From contig NZ_KB898662.1 in the NCBI RefSeq assembly GCF_000377765.1, positions 248,001 to 312,000 of the forward strand: a DNA stretch of 64,000 bases, in the 5' to 3' direction. The stretch's first letter is position 1. Each line of letters begins with the position of its first letter. A program made the position numbers and the translations under genes. The stretch comes from Gracilibacillus lacisalsi DSM 19029 (lineage in GTDB: Bacteria; Bacillota; Bacilli; Bacillales; Amphibacillaceae). The notes below the pieces were generated by a model that saw only the letters and a program-made list of their open reading frames with translations, did no database searches and had not been told where the DNA came from. Shown here piece after piece: positions 18,238 through 26,018 of the stretch.

Positions 18238-18933
18238 TTACTGAACGGTATCATCCAACTCCCAACCCAATTTTTCATATAATTTTCGGCGTCCTGCTTT
18301 ATCACCTGTTAGTTCTTGGTGTGCATATTTCGCTACTTCTTTAGCGTACTTACTCGGTACCACTACTACGCCATCACCATCCGCTACCACCACATCATTT
18401 GGATAGATCGCAACTCCTCCGATAGCTACCGGAATATCCTTCTCATAATAGCGGATTCTCGTTTGATCCATTCCTTGTGAGACAAACTTCGACCAGACCG
18501 GAATCTTCTGCATGATCACTTCATCCGTGTCGCGAATACCTCCACCATTAGTTAGGTATCCTCTCACTCCTTTATGCAGATGATCTAAGGTATTATTCGA
18601 GCCTAATATCCCTACATCTACACCTGCTACATCCATGACAATAAAGTCCCCTTCTTCAATGTCGTTCGCCCATTCATCAGTACAAACTTCACCGTAATAC
18701 CACTTCACCCATTTCGTATAGGCATCACCTGTTAAATTAGGGACGGGACCTTCAAATGGTAGATACCGTGCTGTTCTTGCAATACCTACCACTTTTGTTC
18801 GGAATAAAGGTCGTATACTATGGTCAACCGTGCCATAACCATGTAGTCCTACCCAGTCCATCCCGTCGCGTACATCCGTCACGCGTAAATCTTTGTACAA
18901 CTCCAATATTTCTGTTCGATTAAATTCACTCAT
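18238..18933 (-). CDS. RraA-family aldolase-like protein (copy B)
   Basis: 231 residues. Against copy A (11789-12484) I count three amino-acid differences: E7T, one Gln/His near 119 and one Gln/Glu near 225. The shared GGGIRD and DGDGVVVVP motifs are intact, so both copies look functional. The start at 18933 follows AAGGAGC; seven upstream codons would lie over the RBS. It heads the 18.9 to 10.9 kb cluster and has its own promoter region with two operator-like motifs. Near-identity at protein level with silent divergence points to strong selection or gene conversion. Confidence 0.83.
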   Translation of the reverse strand: MSEFNRTEILELYKDLRVTDVRDGMDWVGLHGYGTVDHSIRPLFRTKVVGIARTARYLPFEGPVPNLTGDAYTKWVKWYYGEVCTDEWANDIEEGDFIVMDVAGVDVGILGSNNTLDHLHKGVRGYLTNGGGIRDTDEVIMQKIPVWSKFVSQGMDQTRIRYYEKDIPVAIGGVAIYPNDVVVADGDGVVVVPSKYAKEVAKYAHQELTGDKAGRRKLYEKLGWELDDTVQ

Positions 18934-18959
18934 CTTTATTCGCTCCTTTTTCATTTGAT

Positions 18960-18975
18960 AAATCGATTTCCAAAA
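18960..18975 (-). promoter_or_regulatory. Operator-like motif, RraA copy B leader (proximal)
   Basis: The minus strand reads TTTTGGAAATCGATTT, the same motif seen twice in front of copy A. It is 26 bp before the start codon, a position suited to repression. Confidence 0.6.
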
Positions 18976-19152
18976 GCCCTTACATTTCTAGATATTAAAA
19001 AACTCGCCTCTTCATTTTGAATAAAACCATTGTAAGTATTATCATGAATTTTTTAACCAAAAAACTTGATATATCAGAGATATAGTTAAATACCTACAAA
19101 TTTCAAAAAATGCAAGTCATTTTGTGTTGTTTCATTATTAGTTTGTTATTTC

Positions 19153-19170
19153 TTGGAAATCGATTTCTAA
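19153..19170. promoter_or_regulatory. Operator-like palindrome, RraA copy B promoter (distal)
   Basis: TTGGAAATCGATTTCTAA contains a perfect 12-bp palindrome (GAAATCGATTTC). It is the most symmetric of the four copies in the two RraA promoters, about 190 bp upstream of the proximal site. Confidence 0.6.
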
Positions 19171-19207
19171 AAGTGAGTAGCTAACCTTTTTTAAGGTTAT
19201 ATTTTCA

Positions 19208-19909
19208 TTATATTGAGCGATTTTTCATTAATTCCACTTTTCTATAAATTTTATAAAAACCACTGAATGTGACAAAAGCGATAGAAGAACCTAATAAAAA
19301 TAGAAGCAAGTAAGGTGCATATAGAAAACATATATATATAATAGTTAGATTAAACACCCCAAGAGACACCGTTAAAAAAGGATTTGTAATGACCATAATG
19401 ATAGAATTTTTGATCAAATCTATTATTTTTAATTCGTAATGAACAAGTGAGCAAATTAAAAAGAGTGTAATCATGAGAAGTACTACGCCAAGAATAATGA
19501 AGAATAGTGCTAAAGAGGTGCTAATGTTAGTGGTGAAATAATAGTAATCAACTGCATATATCATCCAAAAAATTTCGATGATAAATCCAGTAACTATACT
19601 TATTTTATAATGTTCCTTGAAGTAGCTTATATAAGATTGAATTACAGGCGTCGATTCATCATCCATTGCCCATTTTCTTACTACAGCAAATAAAGCACTA
19701 GTAGCAGGAAACGTAACAAATGGTGCTAGGATAAACAATAATATGATGATACTAGTAACTTGTTGACTACTAGGTGCAAAGCTTATATTAACACTAAACA
19801 AGATCACAGGTAGATTGAAAAGCAGCCACATCATATTAGCGGAAAACAATCTAGTAATCCATTCTGAAATAAATTGAATTAGTTTCGTAAGTCCACCCTC
19901 TATATTCAT
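19208..19909 (-). CDS. DUF624 (YesL-like) membrane protein
   Basis: 233 residues with about five transmembrane helices. The N-terminal NMMWLLFNLPVILF and the following PATSALFAVVRKW segment with its acidic loop are characteristic of the DUF624/YesL family, often found beside sugar or pectin ABC importers in Bacillaceae but of unknown function. The RBS is GGGAGG. It lies just upstream of the RraA cluster on the same strand; a weak hairpin at 19182-19199 separates them. A role in regulation or assembly of a nearby sugar system is a guess from association only. Confidence 0.8.
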   Translation of the reverse strand: MNIEGGLTKLIQFISEWITRLFSANMMWLLFNLPVILFSVNISFAPSSQQVTSIIILLFILAPFVTFPATSALFAVVRKWAMDDESTPVIQSYISYFKEHYKISIVTGFIIEIFWMIYAVDYYYFTTNISTSLALFFIILGVVLLMITLFLICSLVHYELKIIDLIKNSIIMVITNPFLTVSLGVFNLTIIYICFLYAPYLLLFLLGSSIAFVTFSGFYKIYRKVELMKNRSI

Positions 19910-20340
19910 CTAGTATTCCTCCCATCACTTTGTGAACGTTATCATTTTTGATCTCAAGTATAAACAACTAATATAGAGAAAAATATATACTAAGTATTAA
20001 ATAAGATATGATGCTATTACTATATTATTCATCAGAGTATAGCTAAAACGCCGTCAATATTACACCATTACACAGACAACAAAAACCCCGACTAACAAAA
20101 TTTTAGTCAGGGTCATTGTTTATCATAATTAATTCTACATTTCTCTTGTTTTTTATAGTATTCCGATTTTTAACAATTTATAATTATAAAAACATGACAC
20201 GTCAGTATTCTTGTTCAGTATCAGTCTCTACATTCCGGGAGATCGAAGGTAATATATCCACTCCTCGAAAATGTTACCGCACATTGAACGAACATTTTTA
20301 TAATGAACAAGAGTTTCATGAAGAATGGAGATGGATAAGC
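19910..20340. other. Intergenic region with terminator, no gene
   Basis: Apart from the terminator at 20087-20112 and a LacI/cre-like TGTGAACGTTATCA at 19931-19944 just upstream of the DUF624 gene, nothing is recognisable. A 78-codon open frame at 20116-20352 has no RBS and no protein-like features. Confidence 0.5.
20087..20112 (-). terminator. Terminator downstream of VOC gene
   Basis: CCCGACTAA (20087-20095) pairs with TTAGTCAGGG (20103-20112, one bulged A). On the minus strand it is followed by GTTTTTG. Confidence 0.78.
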
Positions 20341-20748
20341 CTATTTATTTAATTGCGGAGAATCTGGATGTAGTTGCATGAATTCAACCCGGTTACCATC
20401 TGGGTCTTTTACCCAACATTGATAATTTAAATCTAATCCTTGCTGTGGCTCTATATCTAATGTTAACCCTTTTTCTTTTAAGTGGGCTGCAATTTCATGT
20501 ATATCGTCTACCTCTAAACACAAATGATTATAACCAATAGTCTCACCATCTATGGTAGTTTGTTTCTTACCTCCATAGAATAATTCGATAAATTGTCCTT
20601 CACAAACTTTTAAATAAATAATCCACGGCTCATTATCTTGATTATGTAATTCAAACAGCTTTTCGAAACCCAATTGATCACAATAAAACGCTAATGATCT
20701 CTCCATATTTTGAACAGTAAACGCAGTATGACTGATACCTTTAATCAT
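20341..20748 (-). CDS. VOC (glyoxalase/bleomycin-resistance fold) family protein
   Basis: A 135-residue, two-module VOC protein. Likely metal ligands are His7 (GISHTAF), a Glu in the FIELFYGG strand (about 55), His75 (YNHLCLEV) and Glu near 123 (NRVEFMQLH). The module order and length fit lactoylglutathione-lyase-like and dioxygenase-like small VOC proteins; the specific reaction is unknown. The RBS is GGGGGAG. It is monocistronic, or the last gene after the MFS transcript, whose own terminator lies between them. Confidence 0.82.
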   Translation of the reverse strand: MIKGISHTAFTVQNMERSLAFYCDQLGFEKLFELHNQDNEPWIIYLKVCEGQFIELFYGGKKQTTIDGETIGYNHLCLEVDDIHEIAAHLKEKGLTLDIEPQQGLDLNYQCWVKDPDGNRVEFMQLHPDSPQLNK

Positions 20749-20822
20749 CTTTTCTCCCCCTCTTTTCCATTGTTATCGCTTTCTTGATTTTAACACATTA
20801 CTCAGATTCCTAACAAAAAGTA

Positions 20823-20848
20823 GCTGCTGAGAAATACGTCTCAACAGC
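20823..20848 (-). terminator. Terminator of MFS transporter
   Basis: GCTGCTGAGA pairs with TCTCAACAGC around a 6-nt loop, with a T-run on the minus strand. It is nearly identical to the hairpin at 78-103 next to the MFS remnant. Confidence 0.8.
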
Positions 20849-20882
20849 CTGAAAATTCGTCTTATTTTATTCATCAATCTTC

Positions 20883-22070
20883 TCAAACTGCTTCTTGCTC
20901 CCGAACTTTCCTATCTTTCACCAACAAATATACATACAACAAAATCGAAATCGTCGCTGAGACGGCACCTGTCATGTAAATATAGCTGTAACCAAAACCG
21001 GAAGCAATGAAACCAAATCCAATCGCACCAACTCCAACACCTAAATCAAAGAAAGAAAAGAAAGTCGCATTTGCCATTCCTTTTCGATTATCAGGCGACT
21101 GATTTACCGCCCATGCTTGAAGTGCAGGTTGTACGGTACCAAATCCTAACCCATACAAAGCTGCTGCTGTATAGAGAACAAGAGAATTTGGTAGCCAAGC
21201 TAATAACACCATGGCGATTAAAATTAAAAACGTCCCTGGCAGAAACACAACTATATGCCCTTTTTTATCGTACAATTGTCCGGCAAATGTTCTCGTGATC
21301 ATTAAGAAAATCGCAAAAACTAAAAAGTAAACTTCGATTCCTGCAATTCCCTCTTGTTCCGTATATAACGGCAGAAATGAAGCAATTCCACCAAAACATG
21401 TCGTAATAAAAAATAATAGTAATGAAGGTCGCAATGCCTTTTTTTCCAATACATCGAACCTTGGAGCAACTACCTTTTTCGCCTCTGGGTCAACAGGCTT
21501 ATATCTAATTTGACTAGACAACAAAAGCGCTACTAATCCTAATGCTGAACAAATTAAAAACAAGGTCGTAAATGAAATATAACCGTATAAAGTAAGTCCT
21601 AATGCTGGTCCGAAGGCAAGTGCAATATTACCGGATAAACCGAAATAGCCCATTCCTTCTCCCCGTCTGCTTTCTGGAATCAAATCTGTCGCAATAGTAC
21701 CAGTAGCTGTTGTCGAGAAGCCCCAACCTAACCCTTGGACACAACGCATAATAAACAAAAAGACAATACTAGTAATAAATGCATAAGATCCAATGGAAAT
21801 AACAAAAATCCCCAGACCAATCATATAGACAAACTGCCTTCCCCTAGTTTCCAACGCATGTCCGGCAGTCGGACGTAAAAGTAATGCAGAGAAAGTAAAA
21901 ATACCAGTAATAATGCCTATAAACTCATCACTTCCGCCTAAATGCTGGACAAACAGTGGAATCGTTGGCAACGTCATCTGAAATCCTAAAAAGATAAAAA
22001 AATTTGCCATACATATCAAGGCAAAATCCTTCGTCCAAATCTTCTCTTTTTTCTTTAGCGATTGACTCAC
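20883..22070 (-). CDS. MFS transporter (drug/metabolite efflux type)
   Basis: 395 residues, 12 predicted helices. The loop 2-3 motif is RPTAGHALETRGRQ (about 67-80), followed by RCVQGLGWGFSTTATGT (TM4, about 110-126), typical of drug:H+ antiporter-like MFS proteins. The second half contains RTFAGQLYDKKG, a repeat of the loop motif. The start is GTG with AAAGGAG 8 bp upstream. Substrate unknown. It is the intact paralogue of the truncated gene at 132-576. Confidence 0.87.
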   Translation of the reverse strand: MSQSLKKKEKIWTKDFALICMANFFIFLGFQMTLPTIPLFVQHLGGSDEFIGIITGIFTFSALLLRPTAGHALETRGRQFVYMIGLGIFVISIGSYAFITSIVFLFIMRCVQGLGWGFSTTATGTIATDLIPESRRGEGMGYFGLSGNIALAFGPALGLTLYGYISFTTLFLICSALGLVALLLSSQIRYKPVDPEAKKVVAPRFDVLEKKALRPSLLLFFITTCFGGIASFLPLYTEQEGIAGIEVYFLVFAIFLMITRTFAGQLYDKKGHIVVFLPGTFLILIAMVLLAWLPNSLVLYTAAALYGLGFGTVQPALQAWAVNQSPDNRKGMANATFFSFFDLGVGVGAIGFGFIASGFGYSYIYMTGAVSATISILLYVYLLVKDRKVREQEAV

Positions 22071-22220
22071 AAGCAGGACTCCTTTATTTCGATAGTCGAA
22101 ACATATTATAACGCAAGAAACATGCCGATGAAAACATTATGCCTATTAAGTAAGGTATATCCTATAACGTATTGGTAAAAAATGATACATGTACTTCGGA
22201 GAAAGAAAGGGTCATGGAAT

Positions 22221-22337
22221 ATGTGGTGGTGGATAGCCGGTGGAATAATGTCTTCGGTAACGTTCGTGTTATATTGCTGTCTAGTAGTAGCTGGCAGGGC
22301 TGATGAAGCAATGGAACAGTATATGAAAAGGAAGTAG
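22221..22337 (+). CDS. Small single-span membrane peptide (38 aa)
   Basis: An ORF too short for usual thresholds: it begins MWWWIAGGI, has one hydrophobic helix (SSVTFVLYCCLVVAG) and ends with a charged tail (RADEAMEQYMKRK). This N-out helix followed by an R-A-D-E-x-M segment resembles small DUF3789-like membrane peptides common in Firmicutes; that assignment is from memory of the family pattern. A weak RBS (AAAGGG) lies about 9 nt upstream. The stop codon lies inside the following terminator stem, a compact arrangement that supports a real transcript. Confidence 0.55.
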   Translation: MWWWIAGGIMSSVTFVLYCCLVVAGRADEAMEQYMKRK

Positions 22338-22358
22338 GGTTTGGTATCCTACTTCCTT
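22328..22358. terminator. Bidirectional terminator
   Basis: A perfect 11-bp stem, AAGGAAGTAGG with CCTACTTCCTT, has T-runs on both sides. It serves the plus-strand small peptide and the convergent DUF218 gene. Confidence 0.88.
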
Positions 22359-22363
22359 TTTGG

Positions 22364-22942
22364 TTATAGTCGCAAAAGTTCCCAAATAAATTTTAGTACC
22401 TCACTTGCTCCGTGCTTTCTTGTTTCATGATCCTTCCACCAATTCTTGTCATAAACATCTTCACGAACAGGGACGGAAATGACTTCGATATTTTCATCTT
22501 TCAATGTTTTTTGGAAGATCCATTTCGCTCTCGCTGAGTGATATTTGTTGGTTACAAGAAGTAAGGTATCAACGTTCAACTGACGCAGCAAAGGGATGGA
22601 CAGTTCGGCCTCTTCTCTCGTACTTGTTACTTCTTTAAAGGAGTGGATAGCATCTGCTGGCACATCTAATTCGATCAAATGCTCTGTCATAATCTCTGAT
22701 GTGTATGTTTCCCAACCTACAAGGGCACCAGTGACGATAATGGTATCACTCCATCCTTCATGGTAAAGCTTAGCTGCCTCTGTTTCTCGCTCCCCTTTTC
22801 CACCGCTTAATACTAAAATAGCGTCTGCTTTTTTTGGTTGTTGTTCTAACACCAGAAGTTTATGTAAATTAAATAAGATAATCAACCCAATTACTAGCAA
22901 TAATAGAGGAACCGAAAGGAACATCCACTTTTTCCACCCCAT
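22364..22942 (-). CDS. DUF218 (YdcF/SanA/ElyC-like) membrane-anchored protein
   Basis: 192 residues: one N-terminal transmembrane helix (about 8-28), then a DUF218 domain with ADAILVLSGGKGERETEAAKLY (shown in part; about 39-60), VTGA (about 70) and STREEAE (about 107-113), then TNKYHSARA. Relatives take part in envelope integrity or vancomycin resistance in Gram-negatives; the biochemical role in Bacillaceae is unknown. The active region would face outside. The RBS is GGGAGTGG. It is followed 23 bp upstream by a hydroxyacid dehydrogenase on the same strand, perhaps cotranscribed. Confidence 0.85.
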   Translation of the reverse strand: MGWKKWMFLSVPLLLLVIGLIILFNLHKLLVLEQQPKKADAILVLSGGKGERETEAAKLYHEGWSDTIIVTGALVGWETYTSEIMTEHLIELDVPADAIHSFKEVTSTREEAELSIPLLRQLNVDTLLLVTNKYHSARAKWIFQKTLKDENIEVISVPVREDVYDKNWWKDHETRKHGASEVLKFIWELLRL

Positions 22943-22965
22943 ACCACCACTCCCGAACCGATATT

Positions 22966-23925
22966 TTAATATCCCTTATCATAATCTACAATATTTACAT
23001 TTGGTGCACTAAACTCAAGATAATGCCTTAAATTCGGAATGAAAATATCTCGAATGACACGCTCTGTATAGTGTTCTGTTGCTCCAGCTGTGTGCGGTGT
23101 TACGATAACATTCTCCATCGTCCATAATGGACTGTCTTCCGGTAAGGGTTCCGTCTCAAACACATCAAGTCCAGCTCCAGCAATTTCTTGATTTTCCAAC
23201 GCTTGAATTAGCTCATCCTCTTTCACAATCGGTCCTCTTCCAATATTAATGAGAAAAGCACTATTTTTCATTAGATGGAACTCTTTTGCCCCGAACATGC
23301 CAGTTGTTTCCTCTGTTAATGGAAGTGTAATAACGACATAGTCACATAAAGGTAAAAGGTCAGCCAATTGATCGGGAGTATACATTTCGTCAACATGTTC
23401 AGCTGGTTTCCCTGAGTGACGAACACCAAGAACTTTCATACCAAAGGCTTTTGCAATTTTGGCTGTTTCCTGGCCAATCGCACCAACACCTATTATACCG
23501 ACCGTTTTCTCGTGAATTTCTAATTTTAGCCCAGCATTGTGCCACGTTTGCTCCTGTTGTTGGCGCACATATGTATGAATTTTCCGTGTTAATCCAAGCA
23601 TAAGGGCAAAGATTGTTTCAGAAATCGGGTAAGCATGAACACCATTTGCACTTGTCAATGTCACCTTTTTGGCTTGTAATGCATCAAGTGGAAGGCTATT
23701 TACTCCTGCACTCCAAGTTTGAATCCACTTTAAGTGATCATTTTTCTCCAACAAAAACGGGGCAACAGCTCTTTTCCAATGGAGCACGACTTCTGCTTGG
23801 ACAAGTTCATCCGCAATTTTTTCTGTATCTTTGTTTGCGATAACGTTCCAGTCAGGGACTACCTGCTTAATTTCGTTGAACAGGTTTTCAGCTATGTTCA
23901 TGTTAATAACGAGTGTTCGCTTCAT
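22966..23925 (-). CDS. D-2-hydroxyacid dehydrogenase (GhrA/SerA-like)
   Basis: About 319 residues. The NAD-binding segment GIIGVGAIGQETAK lies near 145, the catalytic arginine in NIGRGPIVKE (about 232), the glutamate in GLDVFETEPLP (about 258) and the histidine in TPHTAGATEHY (about 283). It is similar to glyoxylate/hydroxypyruvate reductases but only distantly to the enzyme at 12761-13723. The start at 23925 follows GGGAGG; five upstream codons overlap the RBS. It is a general 2-oxoacid reductase of unknown substrate. Confidence 0.88.
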   Translation of the reverse strand: MKRTLVINMNIAENLFNEIKQVVPDWNVIANKDTEKIADELVQAEVVLHWKRAVAPFLLEKNDHLKWIQTWSAGVNSLPLDALQAKKVTLTSANGVHAYPISETIFALMLGLTRKIHTYVRQQQEQTWHNAGLKLEIHEKTVGIIGVGAIGQETAKIAKAFGMKVLGVRHSGKPAEHVDEMYTPDQLADLLPLCDYVVITLPLTEETTGMFGAKEFHLMKNSAFLINIGRGPIVKEDELIQALENQEIAGAGLDVFETEPLPEDSPLWTMENVIVTPHTAGATEHYTERVIRDIFIPNLRHYLEFSAPNVNIVDYDKGY

Positions 23926-24131
23926 GATAAAACCTCCCATTCTATAAATCTATCTTGATTTATATGTAGTTTATCATGTTTTTTGAATTGATTGGAACGG
24001 ATTGCATGGCAGAAATCCCTTTTTTCTACCGGATAGCAGGTATTAATTTGAACTTTTTTAAAACTACTTGATTAGTGGACAAGATTTTGAATTAGCGAAC
24101 GTAACCGACTTTCCATCTGATATCAGCAAAT

Positions 24132-24174
24132 AAAAAGAGGTACAACCATATTCCAATAGGTTCTACCTCTTTTT
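24132..24174. terminator. Bidirectional terminator of GH31/ABC operon
   Basis: AAAAAGAGGTA (24132-24142) pairs with TACCTCTTTTT (24164-24174), extended internally by AACC/GGTT. It lies 93 bp past the last permease stop. The rest of 23926-24266 shows no gene. Confidence 0.85.
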
Positions 24175-24266
24175 CATTCTTTCAAGTAATACTTAATTGT
24201 TCCAGTTTTTCAGTTTCATCCTGAGTTAAAACTAATCTCTAGTATGAACATTATCTGTCTATCGAA

Positions 24267-25085
24267 CTACTTAACTGATCCGCTTACTAAGCCTTCCACT
24301 AAATGTTTTTGCAAAAGAACAAAAATGATGATGACAGGTAAAACAGAAATCGTCGCAAATGCCATCAAGTTATTCCATTCGATTCCATAACGCCCTACTG
24401 CATTAAAAATACCTGCTGTAAGCGGCCACAATTCTTGATCTCGATTAAATGTAATACTAAATATTAAATCTCCCCAGGCAAAGAAAAAAGAAATTGCTCC
24501 ACATACTAATATACTAGGTAATGAGATTGGAATGATTACTTGCAAAAACGCTCTTAAGCGACCACAACCGTCAATACTTGCTGCTTCTTCTAACTCTTTT
24601 GGTATTCCCGTAAAGAAGGTTCTTAGCAATAAGACAGAAAAAGGAACTCCTAGTGTTGCTGTCGCCAATACAGGTGCAGCATAAGTATTCAGTAACCCCA
24701 AATTGTTGAACACAATGAATAACGGTGTTAACACAACAGTAGCAGGTAACATTTGGGTGACAAGAAAAATGAGCATCATTGATGAAACTCCCTTAATCGG
24801 AAATCTTGCCAAGCCATACGCAGATGGTACTGCTAATAATAAAACAACCAAGGTTGCCAAACCTGCTATAATGACACTATTAAGAAAATATTGCCCAACA
24901 TCCCCTTGCATCACTGCTATAAAACTATCAATCTGAAAATTTTGCGGAAATAGCGTTGGGGGTGTCCGAAATATTTCTGTTTGTGCTTTAAAAGCTGTTA
25001 TTACCATCCAATAAACTGGAAAAAGAAACAAGGTAACTATCACAATACCTACTATGCTTAGCACCCAACTTTTTCTTTTACTCAA
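24267..25085 (-). CDS. Carbohydrate ABC importer permease (MalG-type)
   Basis: 272 residues, six helices. The EAA loop ELEEAASIDGCGRLRAFLQV lies near 160-180 and the C-terminal HLVEGLVSGSVK is the typical MalG ending. It starts with TTG immediately after the TAA of the MalF partner, with GAGGCG as RBS inside the preceding gene, so the two are strictly coupled. With its partner it forms the channel for the oligosaccharide bound by the SBP at 28107-29342; an ATPase is missing locally. Confidence 0.92.
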   Translation of the reverse strand: MSKRKSWVLSIVGIVIVTLFLFPVYWMVITAFKAQTEIFRTPPTLFPQNFQIDSFIAVMQGDVGQYFLNSVIIAGLATLVVLLLAVPSAYGLARFPIKGVSSMMLIFLVTQMLPATVVLTPLFIVFNNLGLLNTYAAPVLATATLGVPFSVLLLRTFFTGIPKELEEAASIDGCGRLRAFLQVIIPISLPSILVCGAISFFFAWGDLIFSITFNRDQELWPLTAGIFNAVGRYGIEWNNLMAFATISVLPVIIIFVLLQKHLVEGLVSGSVK

Positions 25086-25976
25086 TTAAATCGCCTCATC
25101 TTTCTTGATCATTCGTAAATAAATTAAACTGATCACGAATAATATAATAAATAGCACGTTAGCAACAGCTGCACCTAAACTGAAATCAAAATCACTAAAC
25201 GAATATCTAAATGCCAATGTCGAGAGTACCTCTGTTGAATTAATTGGTCCTCCACCAGTCATTACATATACAACATCAAACACTTTAAATGTATAAATAA
25301 AGCCAAGCATTAATACCACCATGATTACCGGCTTTAATAATGGCAATGTAATATGAACGAGTTTTTGCCACCAGTTCGCTCCATCCAAGCTGGCACTTTC
25401 ATAAACATCCTGTGGCAGGCTACTTAGCCCAGTGGATAACAATAACATGTTAAAAGGAATCCCAATCCAAATGTTAGCAATAATTACACTCCACAGTGCT
25501 ATGTTAGGACTAGATAACCACCCAACTGGTTCTTCTACAAAATGTAATGCCATTAACAATTGGTTCAGTATTCCTTCTTCGGAGCCCATCATAAATTTAA
25601 ACAACAAAGCTGTAACCGTCATTGGAATCAACCAGCTGATCATCATAATACCCCTTAAGAAACCCGCTAACTTAAATTTCATACTAAAAAACGAGGCAAG
25701 ACAGAATCCAATAATGACTTGAAAAAAAACACTACCCACAGTGTATATCAACGTATTGTGGATAGATATACCAAACACATCTTCTTCTGCGACGGTTCGA
25801 TAGTTATCAAATCCTACAAATTCTCTATTACCTCCTGCTAAATTACTTAAATCAACATTTTGAAAACTAAGAATAATATTGTAAAGCAACGGATATCCTA
25901 TCAGCACTAGCATAAATAAAACAGCAGGAAGCACAAACAAGTAACCTCCCGCTTGCTTTCTAAGTTTCTTCCACAC
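25086..25976 (-). CDS. Carbohydrate ABC importer permease (MalF-type)
   Basis: 296 residues with six predicted helices. The N-terminal half contains the NYRTVAEEDVFGIS periplasmic loop, and the EAA loop YESASLDGANWWQKLVHI lies near 195-213. The start is GTG with AAAGGGGTG. It is the intact version of the remnant at 2232-2588. It lies between the GH31 gene and the MalG-type permease in a four-gene operon. Confidence 0.92.
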   Translation of the reverse strand: MWKKLRKQAGGYLFVLPAVLFMLVLIGYPLLYNIILSFQNVDLSNLAGGNREFVGFDNYRTVAEEDVFGISIHNTLIYTVGSVFFQVIIGFCLASFFSMKFKLAGFLRGIMMISWLIPMTVTALLFKFMMGSEEGILNQLLMALHFVEEPVGWLSSPNIALWSVIIANIWIGIPFNMLLLSTGLSSLPQDVYESASLDGANWWQKLVHITLPLLKPVIMVVLMLGFIYTFKVFDVVYVMTGGGPINSTEVLSTLAFRYSFSDFDFSLGAAVANVLFIILFVISLIYLRMIKKDEAI

Positions 25977-26018
25977 TTAGATCACCCCTTTCCTTTCTCC
26001 TGTAATTTTCATGCACGC

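Noticed and set aside
20116-20352. 78-codon ORF between DUF624 and VOC genes
   Set aside because: No RBS, starts within the terminator flank, overlaps the VOC stop and shows no domain or plausible composition.
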